Shown: positions 42,380-53,711, counted from the stretch's first letter. The stretch is 64,000 nt of DNA from Lineus longissimus (GCF_910592395.1 NC_088321.1:3846001-3910000), one strand, 5' to 3'. The notes: a model not told the origin generated them from the letters alone. Numbers and translations: made by a program.

Positions 42380-44185
42380 TGGACGTCCCCGTAAGTGCAC
42401 CCGCTTTCTACTCTCATGTCCAAATTTTGATAACCAGCGACACTCGCTCATAGACTTTTTTATAGCGTCAAAGAAGAGCTGACCCTAACCTGCGATTCAT
42501 CGAAAAGTGGCATTGAAGCTGCTTGCTTACAACACGGGAAGTTAGTCGCTTTTGCATAAAGAGCAATGTCGGGCGCAGAAACACGATATGTGAAAATCGA
42601 AAAGGAACTGATGGCGGTCGTCTTTACCTCTTCCATGTTTCACAATTATATTTACGAAGCGACGTAATAGTAGAAACAGACCACATGCCGTTGTGGTAGC
42701 TATTACAAGAAAACACACTTGCCGCAGCACCGGCGAAGCTGCAACGCTTACTCCTTGGATAAAAGATATATCAGTTTGACGTGGTATTAAAAACAGGAAA
42801 GGCACTGTAACTGGCTGACACTCTTTTACGCGCGGCTTCTCAATCCAGCAGATGTAAACCCAGATCAGCGATCAAATGACTGTGATGATCTCACAGTTCT
42901 TCTGATTAGCGACAATAAACCTGAGGAACTAATGCAAGCTACTGCTGATGATTGCATTCTACAGAAGTAGAGTACGTGGCGGGATGGTCCGACCATGACA
43001 GGGAAATCGCACCGAAGGCAACACATTACCATACTTTTCTTTTAGCGACAAACTGCTTGTCGATAATGGTATTGTTTTCAAAGGACAGTTGTTAAATTGT
43101 TAAATTGTTAGAATACTCCTATGGACTCTGTGCTCGGCTGTCAAGCGCAGCAAAATTTGTTTAAGTGCACGCGCTCAACGCTTCCCACATCTGAAGGCCC
43201 TGCTTGAGCCACAAGTACTAGACACCAAGATAGTTCAGAAATGCCTAGCTGAGAACTCCGTCAAAATTCAAGGATATCGGTGGACAAATCGTCCAAACTT
43301 TTGACACATTTGGTCCAAGGTAATAATGTCTGCATTCAGAGCGACAACAAGGATATGACAAGGGTGAGAGATTCACAAGGAGAGCGGGACTAATCCGGAT
43401 CTTATCATGTCCGATCCAGGGCCGTATTTAGAGGGGGGGCAGGGGGGGCAGCTGCCCCCCCTGTGCAATAAATGTTGAAAAAAAAATTTTCAGACAGTAA
43501 TAAAAAGACAAACTAATCTTAGCCATAGCTTTACCAGCATGATAGCAGCATATGGATAGCAGATGTTATCAACTCAGGTGCAACCCTTATAATCTGACCA
43601 GTCCAGTGCCCTGACCCTAGTCTTCTATGGTTATACACAATGATGCAACATTAGGTAAAGACTAGCTTGTTATTGCTTGTTAATGGTATCCTGCACAATT
43701 AAAACTATGAAAATTAACATTTTCTGTCCAAATGTGGTATTTTCGTAAAATACTTCATAAAAGTGGTCCTTTTTTAGAGTAAAAATACTATTGATTCACA
43801 CTTCCAAATGCCAGGAAAATGCCATTTCAGACCTTTCATTTTCAAATTTTTCGGGGGGAGGGCCCCCAGACCCCCCCGTTCGGATGCGCCTGCGGCGCAT
43901 GCAGATCGCCTTCGGCGATCTATCCCGCTGCCCCCCCTGGGCAAAAAAGTTAAATACGGCCCTGCGATCTAAACCAGGAGGATTCCAGTACCAGAGGAAC
44001 CGCAAACTTCTCTTGAAAGTGCCAGGTTTTGATAACAATAATAAAGATAGCAATTTTCTGCAGCATCACGCAGTCATTGCCATCCGTGCCACTATAAACT
44101 CCAAAAGCTCATCAGACTGACGCAGGATATCCATCAATTACCTCACAGACTTCCAGTCCGAGACCTCCAGAATCCGCAACTCCGG
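42380..44185 (+). pseudogene. Ty3-type pol remnant: RNase H and integrase C-terminus, split by a MITE
   Basis: 42479-42690 encodes LTLTCDSSKSGIEAACLQHG, then AFA-stop-RAMSGAETRY and IEKELMAVVF, the RNase H domain of Ty3 elements, with later frames giving the ETDH and ADTL motifs in pieces. Near 43150-43420 the integrase C-terminal part appears (PHLKALLEPQVLDTKIVQKC, then NNVCIQSDN). The frame is cut by the 548-bp element at 43417-43964 and resumes as RSKPGGFQYQRNRKLLLKVP. The integrase core is deleted near 43120. No LTRs were found. It is unrelated in order to the element at 494-5459: here integrase follows RNase H. Confidence 0.75.
43417..43964. mobile_element. hAT-like MITE, 548 bp, 5-bp target duplication CGATC
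   Basis: Termini CAGGGCCGTATTTAGAGG and TTAAATACGGCCCTG are inverted. CGATC is duplicated at 43412-43416 and 43965-43969. Removing the element and one CGATC restores the reading frame of the host retrotransposon fragment. Subterminal G- and C-runs (GGGGGGGCAGGGGGGGCAG, TGCCCCCCCTGG) and GGGGGGAGGGCCCCCAGACCCC are typical for this widespread group. There is no transposase. hAT elements usually give 8-bp duplications, but a 5-bp subgroup is described. Confidence 0.85.
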
Positions 44186-45251
44186 CCACAGCGCAGGAGC
44201 TAAAATAGCAGGGTCGTTGGTACATGTTGACCCAAGTGATTTGAAAATGGATGAACCCAATTAAATGGATGTACCCAATTAAAGCCAATGATGGTCACAA
44301 GAGCATGAAATACAAAGGACTCTGCTGATTTGAACATGCAAGTCTCTTCTTAGTGTGATGAGGCATTTTTTATTTGATGTTGGCTCAAGCTATCAATGGC
44401 TACCAAACATGGGACAAAAGTCGGAATTATTCTCGAAAAAAGTCAGTGAAATGTTGACAGAGATGGTTCAAACTTGGTGAACGAGGCATTTTTGTAAATT
44501 TTACTCGTTTCAATAGACTAGTGTTAATTTCAAACATTTTGCTCAACGGACACATTCTTTCTGACGATGAGATTCAAAATTTGATCAATCTACCCTGCAG
44601 TCTATACCCTCGGCATACCCTCAAATATGTTCCTACTTAAAACTCTGATCCATCCCATCGGGCATTATCCCCCCCCCCTCCCCCCCCTCCCCCCCCCCCC
44701 CCCGACATAGTAAGCAAAAACGGAAATCCTGTAAACTGATCAGTTCATCTTGTTTTGCAACCTGCGGGTTTTATCTGCAAAATTATTGGGTGATATGAAT
44801 AAAAGACTAGCAAATGACTTTATCTAAACTAGGTCTTTCTGTACAAAATTGAAGTAAAAGCACTAGCCATCGTCAAATGTAGGCCCATTGTTATGATACA
44901 ATGTACTAGACCTTCAGCTGGACACTTTGTAAAAAAATCTATCTAGTAATATTGACCATGAAAAAATTATTGTGTAGCAGAAAGAAAATTGCGTGCAAAT
45001 ATAGCGGATAGGTCATGCTCGCCAAAATATTCTGGTGCGATTATCTCTTGCTTTTAGCTAGATTCGTTCATGGCATTGTTTCTCTGCTTTTTTTTACAAA
45101 GGCAATGCATCTAGTGAGGCCCTATGTAGTCTCCGCTTAGCAAATCATACGAAGAGGTGATTAAAAGAGACCCTGAGTACTAGTATAATACCATGCGCAA
45201 TTTACATGGATAACTAGAAATATATAACGCAATTGGGGCAAATTGCGAATG
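44186..45251. other. Anonymous stretch with a poly-C run and a MITE fragment
   Basis: A C-tract interrupted by T lies at 44668-44703. The truncated 118-bp foldback MITE copy is at 44788-44869. No coding sequence was recognised. Confidence 0.5.
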
Positions 45252-45537
45252 TATGCCCCCGCTCTGGTGTGTTCGGTGTGTTAATATGTTCATTGCGCGC
45301 GTTATTTAGCCTATAAATATGAAATTGTGGCTATAAGCGCACCTCGAATATAAGCGCAGTGTGCTTATAAGCGCATAAATACGATAATATCTTCTCTGTG
45401 GCTGTTTATGAAATTTTGTGGAGGCTCTCAAATAACATCCACAATAATATGGCTGTTGACTGGGCTAGTTGGTCTGACAATAGACATGCACGTGAACAGC
45501 AGAGGTTGGTTTTCCCATTTACTCACTACAGAGGTGA

Positions 45538-45930
45538 AGCGTGGTCGCCTGGAATCAGTGACAGAATATCTGGTACTCAGGCAGTTAAAGACTAGTCACT
45601 GCTGGGTAGCTAGTGCAATCTGCTAGAATCAAAAGTTTTTGCCGTTTCCAAGGCGATTACCTGCTAGCAATTTACACAGAAGATCAGTGGGCAAGGTGTT
45701 GACCCTGTTACTGGAACAGCATCAATTATGCGATCGCCTGGAATCAGTGACAGAATATCTGGTACTCAGGAAGTTAAAGACTAGTCACTGCTGGGTAGCT
45801 AGTGAAATCTGCTAGAATCAGTCACAAAATATCCATTGCTTACATGCTAATGAATAACAACTGTCAGGCTATTTATCCCTTCTCCTGGTGTCAGTCACAG
45901 AATATCCAATGCTCGGATATCAATGAATAG
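45538..45930. repeat. Tandem duplication, period about 190 bp
   Basis: CGCCTGGAATCAGTGACAG, TCTGGTACTCAGGCAGTTAAAG and TAGTCACTGCTGGGTAGC occur at about 45547 and 45736, with a diverged third start at 45885. Confidence 0.75.
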
Positions 45931-45984
45931 GAATTGCGTGTAGACATGCGTGGCTATTTATCTCATCTCTTATCTTATCTCATC

Positions 45985-47400
45985 TCAGCAAAAATCTAAG
46001 ATGGCGGCTGGAGGCCATTTTGGATTCTGGAATGCGCCCAAAATCGATAGAGAAACTCCCCTACTGAAGACCATTACACCACAAAAGTTTGAAGTGTGTC
46101 AAACCTCTAGTTCTTCAGTTAACAATCGGAATACCAAAATCTAAGTTGGCTGCTGGCAGCCATATTGGATTTTGGAACACGCCCAAAATTGATAGAGAGC
46201 ATCCCCTGAATGACCATTGCACCACAAAAGTTTGAAGTGTGTCAAACCTCTAGTTCTTCAGTTAACAATCGGAATACCAAAATCTAAGTTGGCTGCTGGC
46301 AGCCATATTGAATTTTGGGTCAGGCCCAAAATCGACAGGGAACCTCCCCTACACAACCTCATCACACCACATAAGTTTCAGGTCTGTCACTCACTTGGTT
46401 CTTGAGTTACAGGTCGGAATGCGAAAAACCAAGTCGGGCCTGGCAGCCATCTTGGATTTCAGATCGGGCCCAAAATGGATAGGGAACCTCCCCTACACTA
46501 GGTAATAACACCACATAAGTTTCAGGTCTGTCACTCACTCGGTTCTTAATTTACGGGGCGGAATACAAATCACCAAGTCGGGGACCTGGTGACCATCTTT
46601 GATTTCGGGTCTGGCCCAAAATCGATAGGGAACCTCCACTACCATAGACCATTACACCACAAAAGTTTGAAGACTGTTGGACCTCTGGTTCTCCAGTTAA
46701 CGAGCGGAATGCCAAAATCTAAGATGGTGGCTGGCGGCCATCTTTGATTTCGGGTCGGGCCCAAAATCGATAGGGAACCTCCCCTACCATAGACTATTAC
46801 GCCACAAAAGTTTGAAGACTGTTGGACCTCCGGTTCTCCAGTTAACGAGCGGAATACGAAAATCTAAGATGGTGGCTGGCGGCCATCTTTGATTTCGGGT
46901 CGGAACCAAAATCGATAGGGAACCTCCCCTACCATAGACCATTACGCCACAAAAGTTTGAAGACTGTTGGACGTCCGGTTCTCTAGCAAACGAGCGGAAT
47001 GCGAAAATCTAAGATGGTGGCTGGCGGCCATCTTTGATTTCGGGTCGGGCCCAAAATCGATAGGGAACCTCCCCTACCATAGACCATTACGCCACAAAAG
47101 TTTGAAGACTGTTGGACCTCCGGTTCTCCAGTTAACGAGCGGAATGCGAAAATCTAAGATGGTGGCTGGCGGCCATCTTTGATTTCGGGTCGGGCCCAAA
47201 ATCGATAGGGAACCTCCCCTACCATAGACCATCACACCACAAAAGTTTGAAGACTGTTGGACCTCCGGTTCTCTAGTAAACGAGCGGAATGCGAAAATCT
47301 AAGATGGCGGCTGGCAGCCATATTGGATTTTGGAACGCGCCAAAAAACAATAGGGACCCTTTGACACACTAGGCCTACACCCCCTAAAAATTTCAAGTCA
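45985..47400. repeat. Satellite-like array, 145-bp unit, about 10 copies
   Basis: CCAAAATCGATAGGGAACC recurs near 46036, 46186, 46327, 46472, 46617, 46762, 46907, 47052, 47199 and 47347. Each unit has AAATCTAAGATGGTGGCTGG-CGGCCATCTTTGATTT, itself a small inverted repeat (AAGATGGnnGCTGGCnGCCATCTT), and CACAAAAGTTTGAAGACTGTTGG. Central copies are almost identical and edge copies diverge, as expected for unequal exchange. ORFs here are by-products. Confidence 0.9.
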
Positions 47401-47774
47401 GCCGAGCAAGGGGTTCTTGAGTTATAGTCTGGAATTCAGTGCGGCGGACGCGGCCGGAAACCACCTAAGAACATAATGCCCCCACTTTAGCGGGGGCATA
47501 ATTATTACACCTAACAAACACAAATTATACACCTTTCCAGAAATGGGGCGCTGGGTGTCCGAAATAGTGATGTCATAAGGGGAAACTAGGCCTTATGGTG
47601 GAGGGACAAAGGAGATAGTCATGGTTGACCAACACACTTGAATGCCTTTAATGACGGACAAGGGGAAAAAAGTTAGTTCCAATGCAAGCCACCAATTTCG
47701 GGAAGCATGTATACACGTCTTGAATGACATCCACCCAATTATTGCCTAATATCTCGTATGCTATATGCTGATAA

Positions 47775-48950
47775 GGCCATTCAAAATTAATTTTTAGATT
47801 TACGTCACTCAGATCTGAAAAATTTGGTGGGGAGGGGAATTTGTTTTTTACTTTTTGACATTTTGAAATTTTGAAATTTCATGTACATGTATAAAATGGA
47901 CAAAATAAAGATATGCTAAACAGACTATCTTTATTATTAATTTGAACTATGAGCCAATGATGATGGCAACTACAAACACGAGAAATTACATAGCTGTCAT
48001 CTTGAGTTTAAAGCTGACTGCTATGGCAGTGTCAACTAAAAGTTATTGTGCCCGGAACGTTTATCCCAAACCAGGCTTTCACAATAATACGCCACTCGTT
48101 ACCTTAACAACAATGAATCCCATGTTGTCCAGGAATACTGCTCCGGTACACAAATGTCACAAATCGAAACTAGTCTACTTCAACACAATGCCATGGTCCC
48201 GCTTGCATCACTAACCACAGATGCTATAATTTATGTGACTTTTCAACATTTAATGACTCTAGCGTCTGACAGGTGGCGCTTGCTTGCAATATTAATAGCA
48301 ACTTCAAAGACCGTTGATTTTTTTTATTGAACGTGCGCGCCGTACGTGTGTTCAGAGGCTGGCAACTTTATTAAATATTCAAAGCATCCCTGTAGACAGG
48401 AATTATCGCAGTGACCGCATGAAATTGTTGAAGGTTGCCTACAATAGTTTTCCCGCCAAAAACGAGGCCGCTCAGTCGTCTGCCACGTGTGTACGCGGCA
48501 ACTCTACCCGATCGTTAGTCCCAGTACGCTATCTTTCCAAGTTCATAACTCAGTTCATATTGTTCTAATCTCTTTGTCAAAGATATCATTTTGAAGCTTA
48601 GGACTATACTAATTGACTGAAACGCAAATTCGCGGCATCCGTGTCCTCCTCAGTTCGAAAAAGATGAAAGAACCTTCCACTCTAGTCTATTCCCGCAATG
48701 CGGCGTCGGTATACTATTGCGTACTACATCTAACGGGAGTTGGATATTTTGGCTAGTAAATGGTCATATAAGCACTGTACCGAAGCTATCCCTATGTAGG
48801 GCCATAAAAAAGGTTTCCAATGGGCTTCAAGACCGAACTAATAAAAAAAACGTGTTTTTTTTAATTTAGCAAAAAACAAAAAAATATCGGGACGGAGGTA
48901 AAAACCGGGGCGGGCGGTAACGTAAATCTAAAAATTCATTTTGAATGGCC
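47775..48950. mobile_element. Harbinger-like non-autonomous element, TSD TAA
   Basis: GGCCATTCAAAATTAATTTT (47775) is the inverse of the right end ATTCATTTTGAATGGCC (ending 48950), and the match extends through TAGATTTACGT. TAA flanks both ends (47772-47774, 48951-48953), the usual TWA target of PIF/Harbinger elements. The 1176-bp interior has a frame at 48314-48568 whose residues (RLATLLNIQSIPVDRNYRSD, then KLLKVAYNSFPAKNE) look like decayed coding sequence of unknown origin. Bases 47501-47771 and 48954-49249 hold nothing else. Confidence 0.7.
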
Positions 48951-49249
48951 TAATCAATACTCGACACATTCAGACATGTTAATAGTGGATTTGAGTATTC
49001 CAAAGTCTCTCCATAGACAGGCCACACAAAAGCGCCAATAAGAGCTCTACTTCAAAATAGACAATTTTTGGTAAAAAATGTATTGATTCGTTACTGTAAA
49101 TCTAAGGCCATGTCTAACAATTAGTGGCCTGATATTTCAGGAAGTATTGTGAAAAGAAGAAACAAATAATTTTTTTCTCCCGAAAATGCATTAAAAAACA
49201 ACATGTATTAATGTTTTACCTCGGATGCATTGTGTACTTTAGTAAAAAC

Positions 49250-49980
49250 AACCAGGGGCCATTGTGCTCACCGTAAAGATATTTGGCGGTTAGGAATTCA
49301 TCCTGGTTTAGAAACATGATACAAGTATAGTATATAGGTCAAAACAAAGTCGGTATGACATGTTATGTATCATTGCTCGGAGTACCTACCATAAAAAAAT
49401 CATCGAAAACATGTCACTAATAAGCGAGATATTGCACTTTTTACCTTTTTTGGTTTTGGCCTCCTGGTGGCCAAGTCGAAAATAAGATAGGATCAAAATT
49501 ATGTGTGGGAGGTTACGTGTGAGGGAGACATGTGCACCAAACTTCAAGTTAATAGCTTTAGTTGTTAAGAAACGTGCCATAGTTACACTCAAACAGCCAA
49601 TTTTTACCGTTTGACCTCCATGACCTTGAAAATAAGGTCAAATCAAAAACCTGTACGATATGTGATGTCTCCTTGCTAGGAGAACCTACCATTTTTATCG
49701 AAAACAAGTCACTCATAAGAGAGATATCACACTTTTCAGGTTTCCACTTCTGGCCCTCTGGTGCCAAGTCAAGACTCAAATCGGACCGAAATTCACTGTC
49801 GGAGGTCACCTGACATTGGGGGTTATGTGCACAAAGTTTCAAGTTCATAGCCCTAGTGGTTAAAAAACGTGCCACTGTTTTTGATACAGGATACAGACGA
49901 CGACGACTGACGACTGACGACGGACGACGGACGACGGAAGCTGCGGTGTTATATAGACTCCCCTACCTTGAGCCAAAAGG
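49250..49980 (+). repeat. Dispersed repeat R1, copy with both termini
   Basis: It starts AACCAGGGGCCATTGTGCTCACC and ends CCCCTACCTTGAGCCAAAAGG. The half-site core is at 49612-49640, and a CGACGACGACTGACGAC microsatellite lies at 49896-49937. Bases 49981-50330 hold nothing recognised. Confidence 0.85.
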
Positions 49981-50329
49981 TAAGGTGTTGAATCTTGAAA
50001 CTTTATCATCACATATACAGACAATACCAAAATTATTATGAGGGAACTTTCCAATTTTCAATGATAATAGCAAGCATAGATTAATCTACGCTTAATACCA
50101 AGTATATATCCATATTTGCTGATACCAGTAATCTTATGTTAAAAGGCAGGCCAAGTTATAGTATAAAAGATCAGGAGTTGCGAGTAATTGGTCCTCAATA
50201 AATTTGGTTAAAACTGGTTAATTCATGAGCATCCGATATATCGGTTTTCAGAAGATGATTTATATCTCCTACCTCGATCACTGTGTTGGGTTGTTTTTAT
50301 TAATCACCAAACCTTGTTTTACAGGATGC

Positions 50330-50660
50330 CACTGTTGGTTTTTTAGTCAGCACGTCCCTATTCCATCTGATCTCATCACGTTGATAATAATCATGGTGAA
50401 GACCTTCCACCTCATTGTCACTTGACCAACTGTTATCGAGAAGGAACAATGATCGAGGTGTCCATCAAGGTGATCATAGCGATTGCTTACCATTTCATGC
50501 TGAAAGTGTAAATGCAGGAGCTGTAATGTATGTATCGATCTTATTGAAAGGAAACAATTAATGCATATATCGAAGACTTTTTTACTGCAAAATGTTACTC
50601 TTATTTGAAGTCAACTTCCATATCACGCTGATACACATTCGGGTGTCAGAAGATATTCTT
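50330..50660 (-). repeat. Micro-exon repeat unit U1
   Basis: It aligns with the three units at 54750-55860 through CTTCCACC, CAATGA, CTGTTATCGAGAAGG, CATCAAGGTGATCATAGCG, ATTGCTTAC and GTAAATGCAGG, then CATATATCGAAGACTTT. It holds one candidate 9-nt exon at 50491-50499. Confidence 0.65.
50491..50499 (-). CDS. Candidate 9-nt micro-exon (unit U1)
   Basis: The minus strand reads TTTACACTTTCAG|CATGAAATG|GTAAGCAATC: a polypyrimidine tract with AG, 9 nt, then a consensus donor. The length is a multiple of three. No transcript evidence. Confidence 0.35.
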
Positions 50661-50746
50661 CGTACAGTTTTCAATCGAATAACCATTGCTATCTTCATTG
50701 TTTATTGCGGATATTTCCCATGAGCATACAGGGAACTCCCACTTAC

Positions 50747-50784
50747 CTCGTCCTTTTCACCTCGTTGTTTTCAAGGCGTGACAT
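50747..50784 (-). CDS. Candidate first coding exon upstream of micro-exon U1
   Basis: ATG TCA CGC opens MSRLENNEVKRT and ends ACGAG|GTAAGTGGG, a consensus donor. An A-rich context (GAAAATGTC) suits initiation in animals. Phase 2 at the end would accept C of the U1 micro-exon without a stop. It could instead be an internal exon using CTTAG just upstream. Confidence 0.3.
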
Positions 50785-51450
50785 TTTCTAAGTTTTTTTG
50801 GCCATGAGACAGGAGTAGGTAATGTTAGTAGAATAGCGAGGTAAGTGATAGGGTATTTTGGCCTATGCGGGATATTCGGTCTATGACATAAACTTCGCAT
50901 GTGACCCCTTATCTGACGACGTTTTACACACCTATTGAGACGTGACGTGGCGAGTTTTCGTAGATTATGCCCAATGTGGGAACACGGAGACATGGTTTTG
51001 TCTTGTGCATTGACTGAGCAGTAGGCCTGCTAAAACCGCCAGCAAATTTTACCGATGATACTGATTTTATCATGTTCTCATTGTTGTCTATTGCTATCGG
51101 TTAGTAGTGAGGTTAAGAATGCATACGACAAACGTAAACTTTACGAAAAATACGTTTCACTCCATCATGTCTGTTGTACTTGGGTCTCACAGATGCCTCT
51201 CTCAATAGAGAGTGACATCACTGTCGTAAAGTTCAAGTTTGTCCTATGTTACCTCGATGGTAAAGGAGCAAACATTAACTTTTTAATGGAGTGTGAAATA
51301 ATACCAGCCATCCGCAAGGAAGCCGCAAATCGGAAATGACAATGCTTTTTTCCAGTAGAGTATATGTGGCAAAGCATGAAATAGAAAAAAAACAAGCAGT
51401 TGTACTCAGCGTTAAGTTCACGTTTATTGAACAAAAAAACCAGCAATCAT

Positions 51451-52860
51451 TCAATCGTCCTCTAACTCGGAGTCAGACAAAAACGCAAGCCCCTCAACTT
51501 CTTCCTCCTTTTCAACAACTAGTTCATTGCGTGATTTTCCTCGCCAACACCCTTGACAAGTCCGCTTGCTCGCCATGTAATCTGAATGGCTTCTTCGGCG
51601 AGTCTCCCCCAGGTAAGGCCGATCGTTCGGAGAACTTGTTGCATTGAAAATAGTGGATAAGTCCCATTCTGCTCTGTGTTGCCTACTTTTCACGCTGTTC
51701 ATATTGCCTTTATACCTACATTTAAATGCAAACATTATGGTCAAGTCGAGTGGTTGCAAGAGGGGGTACAGCCGCCTGGCACAAGCTCAAGGTGTCCTCC
51801 AACCTCCCCGGCAGCCTCCAGAAAGCAATGATTATGATGTGCAGGATACCGATCAACAATTAGAAGGAATTGCTCTCCGTCATCATCAAAGTCATCTGAT
51901 ATGGTTTCCGTGCATTGAACCAACAGGTCGATTCGCGCCCAACCGTTTGGACAGGAGGTTACCTTTAAAAATGGATGGATCGATTTTACACCAAGAAAAC
52001 TCAATTTACTGTGTTTTTTCTCAGAAGCCGCTAATTTCACCGTTTCCAACATTGTGTAACCTGAATTTCGGAATAGTGCAACTTCTCCGTCTGAGAATTT
52101 ATTGTCTTTATATTTCGAAGTCCAGTGTCAATGAAATGTATACAATGCTAACCATGGGACTGCTGCTCCTATTAGAAATTGTAGTTACCGGTCGAGAAAC
52201 AACTCTTTTATAGCTTAATTTAGTCTGTACATCTTTTGAGGGTCGAGGCAATAAACACCAGCGTGAATAACGGTTTGGGTTTACATTGTTCATCCGATGT
52301 TACATTTTGCGTCATTCTGGTACAATTTCCATCAATTGGTTCATAACTGCTCCACCTTGAACTAGACAAGTGAAGTTAACCTCTGCCAGACCTCTCCTCC
52401 CATCCGCAGCAATCAGAAGAGTCACAGTACATCCTTCCTTTGCATTTCTTGGAGTTTGTATGTCGGTGTCGCGGTTACCAGTGAGGTCCATGGTATAATT
52501 GGGTGGGAAATCGTATCGAACAAATGTTTGGTTGATGTGGAAAATGCGCTCTGCTTGAAAGTTCTGCTCCTCGGTTATTAAATGGATGTGCTCCCGAAAG
52601 TCAACAACAAGCTGACCAGTGTTGTCCGTAATTTTTTTGGAATGCCTTTGCATCTGCGATAGCTGATCCGATTTCTGAAAAATGAAAATTCGTGGTCAGT
52701 TTTAGTTCGGAATCTTCATTCAATGTATTTACATGTATTCGGTAAATTTTTGAATTGAATAAGAATGATGAACATCGAATATTTGAATTGATTTGCCAAG
52801 CCCCTTTCCTTGTCATGAAACGTTCAAGCGTGGTGTGGTGAGGCCCTGAAATCCAAACGA
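51451..52860 (-). pseudogene. Second pogo-family transposase, broken
   Basis: Minus-strand pieces in order: after TTGGATTTCAG (52847) a CENP-B HTH end, LERFMTRKGAWQ; after CATTTTTCAG (near 52679) QLVVDFREHIHLITEEQNFQ; then IFHINQTFVRYDFP (52653-52312 frame), the first catalytic block, with Asn where NMDQT normally has Asp; then 52052-51741 with NGWARIDLL, LLIVDRYPAHH (second Asp kept) and LELVPGGCTP; then, after a one-base shift near 51760, QPLDLT with the third Asp, followed by a tail ending in an acidic SDSELEDD (51451). The stops between 52312 and 52052 and the frameshift show decay. It is diverged from the copy at 8.8-10.3 kb, so not a recent duplicate. Confidence 0.7.
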
Positions 52861-53546
52861 CCAGGTTGAGTCTCTTTTAACTGCGCCATTCGTTCGCCAG
52901 GAGTATTTCATATCCACTGGCAAAATTGCCGAATCGCCTGGTCCCTTAAATCAAGGGCGGAGACGGGAAACCTAAGTTCTCTCCTTTCATTGAACCATTT
53001 ATTTGTGGTCTCTTCGATTTCGGACCATGATTATGAAATAAACATGTGCTGAAAGCTCTAAAAAGCACGAGAGGGAAAGATGTCTGATGGAAAATTAATA
53101 TGGCTAAAACTGCAAGAAAAATGTTCGGCACTCACTGATTCTGCACACGTTCACATCATTTTGATCGACTACGAAAAAATGCCCTAAAACAGACAAGTTG
53201 GTTCATAATCCAACTCCCATTCGAAAAGTGTCTCTGAAATTCATTACAGTATAGCGAAAAAAAAGCTCCAATTTCTTTTGCGCTTCTATGAAAGTGACAA
53301 TTGGTCTTCGGAATATTCTAAAAATTTTTTTTCAAAACTAGAACTACATGTACACAAAAAAACTTTTCCTGATGAAGACAACCGCATTCGCGATCGGAGG
53401 ACGTTTACTGCCTTTTGGTATACTACCAAACAGAATGTGTTTATCTCTCCATATAATCGTCCTGATATTTCTGCAGGGTGTTATTTCTATCTTTGATGTT
53501 CAAAATTAGAGCACAAAAGAAATTTCAAAATGCTATTAAGACTCAC

Positions 53547-53711
53547 CATTTCCCAATGGGCGGTTTCTTTGCACTTTTCGTCGTCATTGACTGTCCACGT
53601 TAGGCATTCGTATGTCTTCTTCGTGCTGCAGCCAGTGACGGAAAGTAGCTTCTCGAATGTTTCAAAATCTCGCAAATTGAGCGGCATAACGTCCGTGATT
53701 AAGGTCTCCAT
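53547..53711 (-). CDS. Unassigned coding exon with ATG and donor
   Basis: ATG in context GACCAATGG opens 55 codons ending GAAATG|GTGAGT, a good donor, in phase 0. The product begins METLITDVMPLNLRDFETFE and continues with GCSTKKTYECLTWTVNDDE and CKETAHWEM, with four Cys residues. I do not recognise it. It lies upstream of the transposase pieces on the same strand, but phase does not fit the next acceptor seen (52847), so it may belong to another gene. Confidence 0.4.

Larger units (their letters stand above)
45252..47500. mobile_element. Tandem-repeat block bounded by TATGCCCCCGCT inverted repeats
   Basis: TATGCCCCCGCT (45252-45263) and AGCGGGGGCATA (47489-47500) are perfect 12-bp inverses and bracket the whole tandem region. 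Next to the right end TGCCCCC-ACTTTAGC-GGGGGCA (47477-47498) also folds locally. Inside are two arrays: about 45538-45930 with the unit GCCTGGAATCAGTGACAGAATATCTGG, and 45985-47400 with the 145-bp unit. Confidence 0.55.

Noticed and set aside
43791-44120. 109-codon ORF
   Set aside because: Starts inside the MITE and ends in the Ty3 remnant; a chance fusion of two mobile fragments.
46217-47182. Several ORFs in the 145-bp array
   Set aside because: Frames arise from the satellite unit, whose length is not a multiple of three; no consistent protein.
51055-51339. 94-codon plus-strand ORF starting MILILSCSH
   Set aside because: No domain and no splice or promoter context; it lies opposite minus-strand coding-like sequence.
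51644-52213. 189-codon plus-strand ORF
   Set aside because: It is antisense to the pogo transposase DDE block (51741-52052), which has recognisable motifs on the other strand.
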